Assembly: GCA_905250885.1 (NCBI GenBank)
Contig: CAJNOQ010002121.1
Span: 1-26,155 of the forward strand
Direction: 5' to 3'
Source of the DNA: Didymodactylos carnosus
Taxonomy: Eukaryota > Rotifera > Eurotatoria > Philodinida > Philodinidae
Length of the DNA stretch: 26,155 nt
Both the position numbers and the translations under genes were made by a program. Position 1 is the stretch's first letter, and every line of letters starts with the position of its first letter. The notes under the pieces were generated by a model, which was not told the origin of the DNA, made no database searches, and saw only the letters and a program-made list of their open reading frames with translations. Below are positions 10,523 through 21,444 of this stretch, in pieces.

Positions 10523-12924
10523 AATTAAATCTAGGTATGACAATGATCTACTGAGAATCTTCAACTTTTTAAAATTAATGCAACGCGAGCGCACAGCTTT
10601 ATGTGCTGACTTAGCGTATAGTGGAAAAAGTAGTGACTTACTCATATCTTGTGCCTTGTCTGTCGGTTGCCGCCTAGAATGAAATTTTGAGGAGGCTAGC
10701 CGTCAATTCAGAAACTATGTAAAATAGCTGAAATCAAAATTTTTCAGCAAAATACACCCAAGTTTTACGCATAGCTCAACGTATTGCAAATATAAAAGAA
10801 CGTTTGAGCAAGAAATAAGGAAACAAAATACTGTACAAGAAATCCGTCTTACTGCAGCTTTCAGGGAAATTCATTTAAATGGTCAGTAACTATTTATTTA
10901 TTTCTCCGATCACTATTTTCGGCAGGTGGTCATTTTTAAACGGAAAAATCAACAGCTAGCGGGAGAGAATCTAATATAGATTGTGTAATGTGATTTGAAG
11001 TCAAGGTGAAATCCTATTCTAAATTTATTTGCTCAGGGTATACTAGACGGTATAATCACCATAAAATCACGTTTATTACGTCTAGCTTTTACCTCTAGTA
11101 TACCCTGACATGAGCAGATAAATAAAGTTGGCATGATAACAAGTGAAAAAAAATACCTTTATTCTGTACGCTCTTTTGGTTGATCAGATAAGCTGCAATG
11201 ACGATGAGTCGTTAGCTTCTGTATGAGAGACGTTGATAGTAGCTATAATTCACCGTCACATACACTTATGCTGACCTTTCAGTTATTAACCGAAAATAAT
11301 GTATTGAGTAGACGAAAGTTTTTAATCTGAACCATTTCTTTTCTTTCTACAGTTTCTGAGATATTCTGCGATATATTCTACATGATAGCGGTGTTTGGCT
11401 GCACAGTAGCCGCAAGAATAGAAGATAAAATCGTCAAAAATTAATTATACAGAGAACTGTATACAGCTTATATCTGTTTTTTGAGAATGAGCACACGGTT
11501 TTACTACTGCCATCTATGATCGTAATATTGAATAGAGGAATCACAACCGCATTCCTAGCAACCAACATGGTACATTTTTGGAAGTTAATAACACATTTTA
11601 AATGATTGATTTATTAACTGCCTGGCAGAATCGATATCAATACCCCCGATAACAAACAAACTGCAGTTTAGATTCTGATAAAGAGATATAACGTTCAGAC
11701 TACTTCTTACTGTAGCCATCTCTCTTTATTCACGTACTGTTCTTTTCCCATTCTTGATGCTTGTTCTTAATAATGTGTTTCTTTCTTACAGTAACATTTT
11801 TTTATCCTGGATTTACTGCTCTTTTAAGTTAAACTACCAACGGAGTATAAACTCTGAAAAGTAATGCGACGGTTAACCACGTATTCAGTCAGATAGCGGC
11901 TTTGATTCCCAACACAGGCTTGAGGCCAATAGTCCCCTTGGCGTTTTGCATCGCCCTGAAAATATTCAAATTTTTTCTCACAAAATGGAACTGCATAGAA
12001 ACCGTTATCTCTCATTAGCTTGAGAGTGGTCGGTTCCAAGCAGCCATATTTATAATGATCATTTAGATTGGCGACCTAGAAAGTCTATTGAAAGTGGCTT
12101 CTGTTGAGAACATTGATGAACTTAAGCAGAGCTGGCTATATTCAGCAATGCTCTACTTTGTTGATTTCAAATTCTAGAAGCTCAAAGAACTCTTCTTCCA
12201 AAGTTGTAGCACAAGTGATGAAAAACCGTTCATTTCTTTGTGTAGTTTCATCTTTGTCTCTTTTCAAGTGGTTTTTAGTTCTAGTTTTCGCCTTCAATTA
12301 ATTCTTTTCCAGTCAGAATTTCATTCAGAAACTTAAAAATGTATCCCCTAAAATTTTTCTTTGATGAATTTGCCTCAGATGTATCATACGATGGAAGCCC
12401 ATACAGTATAAGCTATCTAGGTTCAGCAGTTACGAGCATTTAGCACAACTTCGTACATTGCATACAATCACCAATCGAAGTCTACATATTAACTTTTGAA
12501 CAATTTTATTCAAAAACAAATATATGCACGTTGAATATTCAGTTCTTGAGTTCTATTTTATCTACTATATGAATGTAACTTTGAGCTTTGTGTTTCATTC
12601 CTATTCTTCTATTGATCTTTTCATGTTCCATATCTATCTGAATGTGAATCACATAATTGCATCCTCCTCCATTAGGAAAATTCCATCATGATAGTAAATG
12701 GTTCTTGAAAGGGGAAATGGAGTTACTGAATGTGCGAACATATTAAATACTTTTGAACATCATCTGTAATAACGAAGATGTGTTTGTAAATAAGAAATTT
12801 TTCTTGTTTTCTTTATCTGAAGCATAAAAAATCTTTTATTAGTCAACGTATCAGAGCGATTTGTGCTGTTACAACGACCATATTTTACGAGGTCCATTAA
12901 ATCTTTTCAAACTTTTTAGAACTG
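10523..12924. other. Intergenic, no gene seen
   Basis: About 2.4 kb between the Tc1-like remnant and the EF-hand gene. It holds the hairpin at 11021-11130. The open frames at 11824-12039 (minus) and 12104-12301 (plus) show no recognisable motif and no splice partners, so I treat them as chance. The last few hundred bases should include the EF-hand gene promoter, but no TATA box is clear. Confidence 0.5.
11021..11130. repeat. Imperfect hairpin with a perfect 14-bp core
   Basis: CAGGGTATACTAGA at 11034-11047 is perfectly complementary to TCTAGTATACCCTG at 11094-11107. The pairing continues outward with a small bulge (TTATTTGCTC against GAGCAGATAAA), and a smaller pair, CTAGACG and CGTCTAG, is nested inside. 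It may be a tiny MITE or the remains of a foldback element. No target duplication was found. Confidence 0.6.
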
Positions 12925-15900
12925 ATGGCCACATTAACGGCCTCACCGTCTAATGTGCAAAGACATGAACCAATACATCGTGCACCTCATCAACGTAGTA
13001 TTATGCCGTTGCGACGTGAAAGAACAACAGTGGGCTATGAAAATCCTCAGAATTCTTCTGGGTTGCCCACAAAAGCATCCTTGAACTATATGTTTTCTGG
13101 TGGTATGATGTATAATGTTTACAGACGAATAACAAATTAAACTAAGTTCTAATTTGTTAAGAAAAACACTACGATCGACGACAATCACAGCCTGCTCGAT
13201 CTGCAAAATCAAATGAGGTAAAAGAGATATCAAATAAGTTTGGGATTTTAAACATGGTTGCTAATTCAGACGTTTTTGAAAAAATCATAAAAATCAAGAA
13301 AAATCAGTAGTTTTTCTGCGATAGAAGAAGTTGGATCAGAGATCTTCTCCATCCTTGCAGTTTGTTTGATCTGTTTATTTCAGTTACATGTCACATTGAT
13401 AGAAAATTCTAAATTCTACATTGAAAAAAAAAGAAATTATAGAAAATTATTTGTAGTTCTTTTTCAAAACTGCTCACGCACGACTAATAAAGCACAAAAA
13501 GGATAATTGTAACAAGAAACAAAAAAACGAAAGAAAAAAGAATAGAAAACTGTTTATATGCTGCAGAAAGAAATTTCTACTGAATTATAATTTTTTCAGT
13601 CTACGAAATACGAAACTACCAAGATTGATACAATACTAACCAGTAGAAAATTTCAAAAAGCAGTAGCTTAATTCAAGTAAAAAACTATCAGGAGCCTACT
13701 CATAAAACCAGTAGAATTGATAACTTCTCCAATTTAAAAGCAACATTTTGTTTAGATTTTCAGTTTGATCGATCGCAAACTTCAAACTGGTTTGCGTGGT
13801 GTAAGACACATGTTTCGCTCACATGATCCATATGGTCGTTTTGGTCAATTATCAAAGTAAGACGTTAAATTATCTATCGCTTTTGAATGAAATATAATCA
13901 TTTTATTTTTAGGGAAGCGTTCCATCGCGTTTTAGTGCAATTGTGTGGTTACATAAACACAGATGAATGGATCAAAGTATGTAAAATGTAAGTTGATCTA
14001 AGATTGTACTAAAATAAAAGAGAACTTTAAAATTTTTTATAATTTGAATAAGTTGTATATCAGTTAATATTTTATATTATAAACTTACTAGTAAATTAAA
14101 TTATTCATGAACTGAACTGAGGAAAGCTATTCAGAAATTATTATTGCAATAATCATAGATTTTCTTGTAAACAGGTCAATAGTTTTCCTCTTTTTAGGTT
14201 TCATTTGGATGAGCGTGGAGATACAATTACATTCGAAGAATTTCTATCGTACTTTCCTGAAAACGAGGTAAGATCTAATACAATCTAGGTATGAATAATC
14301 CCTTTTAATTTTTTCATGTATTTTAGAAAGTAAAACGTGAACTAGCATTATCACAGACAGACCGTAGTCTAGCAGAATTAGTTAGTCTTAATAAAAATGT
14401 TAATGAACATGAACAACGACAAAAACGTTTTTTACCAAAATTAACAGCAACTTATTGTCTCTTTTTAATGAAAAATAAATGCAAAGATCCGTAAGTTTAA
14501 TTGAGCAAAATTCTATTGATTAAAACGGTTTTATTATACTATTTTTTAGTTCATTTAATCCAATTGATTACATACCAAATGAATGTTTGAACGGCGGTGT
14601 TATATTACCCGATCATCTAAAATTGATCTTAGAAAACTTTCAATTAGATGATTTATTATTGAATAATGCTGAAGAATTTCAAAAATTATGGTCAAAATTT
14701 GATTTAGATAATATTGGTCATGTTAAAACAAATGTATTTTTACGAATGTTAGATTACAAATCAAATTTAGCTGATGAACTTGATCGGGATATAAAACGAT
14801 TACTAATGAGAAGTTGTGTGATTGATAAAACAACAAGATTAAGTAGAAACAGAAGTACAAGGTCATCTCATATTAAACCGACCAATCTTTCTCGAGAGAA
14901 CACAATGCCACCGTCATCTGCCATTGATCATCCATCACGTAAGTATTTAAACAGTATCAAGACCAGCAGAAAAGAAAAATTTATTTCATTTCAGCTCGAA
15001 AATATGATGATCACTTTAACAATACGACTACTACTATCACTAACAACAATAATAATAATAATGATGATGATGAATCGACAGAAATAAAACAGATTGTTCA
15101 AGAACCGAATATTAACAAGGAAAATACGAGTGAATCAGCTCCAAGAATATTGAGTACGCAATTTCGTACAATCGTTCAAAGACATCGAAATATGATCAAA
15201 CAATTGAATGACAATGATGAATTCTTACCGTATCTTGATCGAAAAGTATGTACCATTTGAACTCGCTATATAGAGAGAAAAAAAAAGTTGAGTATAATAT
15301 GTTTCTAGGTAAATGAAGGATATTTTTGCTTAAAAACAGTATTTGATTATTTGGATACAGACAAAACTGGTTTTATCACGAATGAACTATTTGTTGCTGC
15401 ATTAAATGAATTTGACATACCAATATCACACAATAATTTGGATCGTTTTCTACGGAAGTAAGAACTAAAAACAGGAAATTGTTTATTTACATTTAAAACT
15501 TCACATTTTTTTTGTTTTATTTAGACATCACTGTTTACCAAATAGTTGTACAGACAACAAGATCGATTATAATGTATTTTTAAAACATTTTCAAGATCGT
15601 TCTGATTCAAGTTTTCTTGCTCAAACAATAAAGTCATTTAGTAAACATCGGTACGAACAAAAATAGTTTTTGTTTCAATAAATGTAGCTAATTCTTATTG
15701 TATGTTAAATATTAGATCAATAATGAATTCTGAATATAGTTCTATAGAACATGCTTTAATCGATTTAATGCATAGATTATTTTTATCATTGACAGCTGCA
15801 TTTAAGTAAGAGAATAATTTAGTTTTATAATAGACGATAAACGAAGAAGATAAAATTAGATATATAATTGTTTTTTAATTATTTAGATGTTTATCAAATA

Positions 15901-18359
15901 ATATCGATGATTTGTGTTCAGAAAAAGACTTTTATACAATAATTAAACAAGAATTAAACATTAATGAGAAATATGTTTTTAATATTAAACAAAAAGGTGA
16001 AATATGTAGTGTACTCGACTGGAGTACTGATATGAAAGAAATGCCATATAAACGACTTTTACATTATCTTAGTAAACCGTAAGTTGATACGAAATATACG
16101 AAAATTTTGAAATCATAAAGAAGAGTTTTTTTATTTATAAGTTTCATCTTGTTTTGTGTTTAATCTCTTATTTAAGTCTATATATTTGTAGTCTCATATT
16201 TTCTCGTCTAATAAACTTAACTTTAAATAAAATTATTTACAATTTTAGAATGACGTCAAAAGATCGATTATCAAATAAACGTTTTATTCCTATTGAAAAA
16301 CATCGATCTCAACCTGTTGGAGATTTAGATGACATGAACAATACTAAATCGCCAAGAAAATTAGTTGATGTAAGTGAGATGTATTTTATTTTGTATTATT
16401 ATTTTATATTTAATCTGAATTTTTCATTATAGGTTGAAAAAATTCTCAATGATTTAGTTCGTTTACGAATGCATACATTCACAAAAGCTTTCTCTCAAAT
16501 CGATAAACCAAGAACCGAAATGATAAATAAAGAACAATTTTTTGTTGTATTAAAAAAGTATGTTATTTTGATCTTTGTGAACTTCATCTCATGGATGTTG
16601 GTTTTTAACTCATCCATTTTAAGTCTTTCAACTAATGTTATACCTTGTCTAACTATGCTATCTGACTTGACTTTTGCTTAGAATGTCTACTGATTTGACT
16701 AAAGCCGAAGTCGATATGATTTGGTTATCCAGTGGTTTTGATCCAAATAAATCAGTATTATTTCCAAATTTAATCCGACAATTGATTATGTTCAATGGTA
16801 TTGATCGACAAAAAATGTTTGATAAAAGTAAACAACCGGTTCCATACGCTTCTAGAAGATTTATTTTAGTATCTATTTTAGTGAAACATCAAAATTCATC
16901 ACAAAATCGATTATCGACAGCTACTACACAGTCAACACCATCATCATCGTCTGCAACAAGTGATTCAACAATAAAATATACTGATATTGATTACTATGAT
17001 GTATACAATCGTATACTTCCACACGTAATGAATAGTACCCTTTATCATTCTCATTTAATAGAATATATTCACTTTTTCTATAGATTCGTCTACATTGGAG
17101 TGATATAAAACAAGATCTTATTGAAAGAGATGAAGCTCGCATTGGTTTAGTTGATTTTTCAGCGTTATGGGCATGTATTTTTTAGCGTTGTTATATCAAA
17201 GCATTTTCTAGATTAAAATATAAGTTTTCGTTTTATAACCTTTTCTAGAGTATTTTTCAACGTTATGTTATACCCGTAACTGAAGAAGAATTGGGAGTTT
17301 TAGCTCGAAAAGATAATCCAAATAATTCATCCAAAATCCATTATCCATTTTTTATCAGAAAATATCGTCCAAATGCTAACACATTTAAAAATAAAGTAAT
17401 TAACAAATACATTTTCACATTGTATTTATTACTTTTTCTTTTCTATTCAGAGTCCATGGGCAGTTGTACATCCTGTTTATGAACAGTTAATTAACAAATA
17501 TCATATGAAGGTAGAAGACTTAAGTCTTTTAATTTTAAAAATTCAAGATATTTTTTTTTATTTTTAGAGTCCATCAAAGGAAATCTATGATCAACGCATA
17601 CAGGTTGGCGTCTTTTCTCGTTTATAAACTATGGGTTTTACGCTTATTTATTGTTACATGAAAATAGCAGCAAATGCTTTTCGTTTTTCAGCGATACTGC
17701 AATTTAATCCCGTGCACAAGCTAGCTTGTCTGTATTTTCTTGTATCTTACGCGTGTTTGTGTGTGTTCACCTTAACATTCTCATATTTTACCGAATGTAT
17801 GGGAACAATTTGATCAAAATATATGTTTTTTCAAAATCAACAACAAGATCAAACTATAATATTAAATATTAACAATTTGAAGAGGGTAAGTAATACTAAA
17901 ATTTAATTAGTAACTAGAACAATAACCAAATTTATAATACCATTTTTGTTGTTGTTCTCATCATGAAATAATAATGTTCTTTTTTTCTAGAGTCCAAAAG
18001 ATTTAAAGTATATAATACGATTATTTTTATCGTATGACAAAAATAGAAAAGGTTTGTTGTTAGCAGTGCTATGTTAAATATGGTTTTTTCAACATTGAAA
18101 CTTATAAAACAGAAAGATTCAAGAATTGAACATCAACTGTAAAAGATAGACAAGATAAAAAGTGAATAGTTTTGTTTACTTTTTAGGCTATTTGACTAAT
18201 GAAGAATTTCATCAACTATTAACTGATAATGATATTCATTTGTCCTCAACAGATGAGGCCTATTATCAATTATTTAGTGTATATGATAAAAAGTTGAAAG
18301 ATCAATTTAATTACAAAGATTTATTTCACACATTCATTGACACAATTATCTCCTATTAG
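12925..18359 (+). CDS. EFCAB6: EFCAB6-like multi-EF-hand protein
   Basis: Twenty exons join in frame to 978 residues: 12925-13109, 13764-13856, 13913-13987, 14198-14267, 14327-14490, 14550-14938, 14995-15245, 15309-15457, 15525-15650, 15716-15805, 15887-16078, 16249-16369, 16433-16557, 16682-17024, 17084-17170, 17249-17395, 17451-17510, 17568-17603, 17991-18051, 18187-18359. EF-hand-like units recur, for example FDLDNIGHV (from residue 246), DTDKTGFI (425-432), and SYDKNRKGYLTNEEF followed by a final helix pair at the C-terminus. That ending closely follows the last EF-hand of EFCAB6 (DJBP). Many loops lack the Glu at position 12 or other ligands, so calcium binding is probably lost in most. 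The length is below the roughly 1,500 residues of the human protein. Human EFCAB6 binds DJ-1 and the androgen receptor and is testis-enriched, but function here is inferred. Intron 1 is 654 bp and intron 15 has a GC donor, so those joins are least certain. Confidence 0.8.
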
Positions 18360-18511
18360 AATATCTTTGGATTTATTCGCTACGGACTTTTATTTCATCA
18401 CATCTTCTTTCTACTTTCTCTTATTTTGACATCAACTATCAACTATTTATAGTTGATATTATACTATTATTTATTATTCAATCTGTTTGTACTAAAAAAA
18501 CATGAATTAAA

Positions 18512-18517
18512 AATAAA
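18512..18517 (+). terminator. Polyadenylation signal AATAAA
   Basis: AATAAA lies about 150 bp past the TAG stop of the EF-hand gene and just before the hAT-type MITE. Its position suits a 3' UTR end. Confidence 0.55.
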
Positions 18518-18562
18518 ATTCTCAAATCGAATGTTGTATCATTTAAATTATTTTAGCATATT

Positions 18563-18742
18563 CAGCGTTTTCGATTAGGTGGAAGAATTTCCCCACCTTG
18601 TTTGAAAAAATTGACTCCTACTAAAACAGAAACTACTCGGAAAAGTTAAAAGTCTGTTGCTGTTATTTGGATTATCAGCTAAATTTTTAGAGTTGCTCCA
18701 TAAAACTTCCCCCACCTTGTCAAAGTTATTTCGAAAACGCTG
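18563..18742. mobile_element. hAT-type MITE, 180 bp
   Basis: Perfect 12-bp terminal inverted repeats CAGCGTTTTCGA (18563-18574) and TCGAAAACGCTG (18731-18742) bound a 180-bp non-coding unit. Flanking 8-mers AGCATATT (18555-18562) and AGCATCTT (18743-18750) match at seven of eight bases, consistent with an aged hAT target duplication. Two CCCACCTTG words occur in direct orientation inside. It lies immediately downstream of the EF-hand gene poly(A) signal. Confidence 0.75.
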
Positions 18743-18750
18743 AGCATCTT

Positions 18751-21269
18751 AATTCCATCTTTTTCTCGTATTCTACTGAGTCTAATCATATTGAAGATAT
18801 GCTTAGTCATCTAACTTGAAAAAGTTACTTTTAGTTTATATTCTCTAAAACGAGTTTAACTTATCTGTCGGATACATTATGTGTCTGAAGTACTAAAATT
18901 ATCATTTTTGATAATATACTAAATATCCGAACGTTTCATCAATTTCAATGGCTAAACATACAATCTAAATTTAGTTTTGAAAAGTTAGTTTCACACGTAC
19001 ACTTTCACTGTTTATTATTCGCGTATTAAATCAAGTTATACACTATTGTGGACATTTTACAAATTTTACCAATAAATAAAAATATTTTTCTGCATTTTAT
19101 TTGAACTGTATCTGTGCCTAATTATGGTTTTATTTCGCCACCGATAAGTTAGTAGGTATTCATGTAATGTTCAGCTAGAGTTCTGTGAAAGAATAGTGCT
19201 GAAATGATGATTCTAATGTAATATCGTTCTATCGCAGTTAAGTCTTTAGTCTGACTACGATGTGTTAAAAGCTGTGCTTAAGAAGCATTAATGCGGTTGG
19301 ATTTTCCAACTTCATCCAGACAAGTACACTTCGATGAGTAAACATATATATATCCAGCAGATTGTATTCTATGATGTGATAACACTTTTTCCTCTTTTCT
19401 GTACGTATTTGTATGATTTGTTGTATCATAGCAGGTGTTTGAATAGTTATAAGCTATGAAATTTTTTAAAGTCTTTTCTCATCGTTTTTTTATTCGATTA
19501 TACTATATAATTTTACATTCAGACGATTTCATCATCTACCATTTTAAACCAAACATTTCTTTTTCCTTTTCCATTTCCCATTAAACGCGGTATGTTTCAA
19601 AAAAACAGAAATTAAATTCATTTCGAAAGATATATATTATGTAGATAGAATGAACTAAAATATATATGTATTTCGACAGAAAAACTGAAAAAGAAACGAA
19701 AAAGATCACTTATTATATATAGACAGATAGAATAAAAATAACACTGGCCGTCGGTTTAGTTTTTTCTTTCGTCTATAATGTTTCATTCTTTTACATGCAT
19801 GTGCTCTTTGTTTTGAACACATATACAGTATCTTGACTTGGTGTGTATGTGATTGAGAGAAAGAGAAAAACGATCTAATAATGAAATTCACGTACAGATA
19901 CAGCAAAAGTAAGTTGAAGTAATGGTAGAATCTTGGTTGAATAAAGACGTTTTGTCTATCCAATGATAACTCTCGATTTTTTCAATTTATTCATGGTTAT
20001 GTCTGTCTACTGCAGATTTCTGAGCAATACACTAATAGATTTCTTTCTTGACAGTTATATTACAAGAGACAAATGTATGAGAAAAGAGTCTCAGAAAACG
20101 TTCTATAGCTTTATTTTTACAAAGGAAAATGGCATTCTTTTCAATTAATTTCTTAATGAAGATAGGATAATACGATAGCCGTATCTTTTTTATCAATGTG
20201 CCTATATCTATTGCTTGAGTTAATTCACTGTGAGAATATTTTGATAGAAGGCTCTATGTAATAGATTTACGTTGAGTTAAAGATTTCTTGTAGACAGTGT
20301 CACATTCTTTTATTCACGTTACATTTGAAGCGAGTTAGTAAATCAGGTCACGCACTATTTCTTTTTTGGTGTTAGAATTAAAATAAAGTTAACTATAATT
20401 AGAGAAATTTTCACATATTTGTGTCACGGATATCCTTTTTTTCTACTATCCAATATTCAGATAAACAATATCGTGCATGTATATGGCAATGTAACATAAG
20501 GAAATTAAAATTAAAATCGATCAGTCGACAGGGTTCAAAAAAAGAAATTAGTACATGCGTGCAAAAGATATCGTTCATATATGAATATTAAAAGGACCAT
20601 CTGACATATTAAGAACAGTGTGTTTAAAAGAACGTTTTTAATATTGTCAGACTAAAAACGAACAACTAAAAACTTTTGTTCTGTCAAACTTACTTTTGTA
20701 TTAGAGCAGGATAATTATCGACAAGTTTTTCGTTTATTCAAAATGGTGATACTAAAATCACGTACTTTTCTCAAGGTTTAATTCGGTTGTTCGGTAATTT
20801 ACCAAGAAAAATAAACAATCATTCGTTTGTATATACCTCTTTTTTAAAGTAAACAAAGTTTTTCATTTTTTTCTATAAACTTTAAACATACGTCGATGGA
20901 TGTAATCAAATTTATATACCATAGAGTAAAGTTATTTATAAAATTTGTCAATATGTCAGTTTTATTCTAAATATTGAACCTTTTTTCTGTAAATCAATTA
21001 ACATAATAAGAAGGCCGTAAATCATGATAGTTGTTATTTGGCATGTTTTTTGTTAATTTGAGTAGGATGTGGTTTGAAAAAGCGAGAAAAAGATTAATGA
21101 TGAACTATTAGTTGCTTGTTTTTCATCTGTGAATAAATATCCTCACTATACGAATGTGTAGCGTTGATATACAATTTTTTACTAATATCGAACGTTCTGT
21201 CTTCCATGTTTAATTCGTTTCCTCAAACTGAGCTAGAGATTTGTCCATTTTACGCTTTTCTTTGTCCGG
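18751..21269. other. Intergenic, no gene seen
   Basis: About 2.5 kb of AT-rich sequence upstream of the MYB gene. The open frames near 19706-19963 (minus) and 19963-20148 (plus) are low in complexity and show no motif. A small inverted repeat (TCTGACATATTAA near 20600 with TTAATATTGTCAGA ending near 20651) could form a hairpin. No RNA gene is supported. Confidence 0.5.
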
Positions 21270-21278
21270 TATAAATAG
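21270..21278 (+). promoter_or_regulatory. Putative TATA box of the MYB gene
   Basis: TATAAATAG matches the canonical TATA consensus and sits about 175 bp upstream of the MYB start codon, with GTCCGG just before it. A transcription start near 21300 would leave a 5' UTR of about 145 bp. The spacing is plausible, but the sequence is AT-rich, so this is a candidate only. Confidence 0.45.
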
Positions 21279-21444
21279 AAGTTGTATTTTATAATTTTTT
21301 TCACAGAATGATACTCTAATTCTCACTGTGAATATTTGTATTTGTAGAAATTTATCTTTTCTATGTTTTATTACTATGAAATTAAGAAAAAGTTACGAAT
21401 TCATTAATCTGTTTACTGAGGATGGTTATTAGACTAATAAATTT

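Noticed and set aside
11824-12301. Two short open frames upstream of the EF-hand gene
   Set aside because: No motif, no consistent neighbouring exons and no promoter or poly(A) context.
17631-17813. 60-residue plus-strand frame in a 387-bp intron of the EF-hand gene
   Set aside because: It does not join in frame to its neighbours, and the direct join RIQ to SPKD follows the family better. A missed microexon cannot be excluded.
19706-20148. Two open frames in the intergenic region before MYB
   Set aside because: Low-complexity, Tyr/Phe/Lys-rich products typical of AT-rich non-coding DNA.
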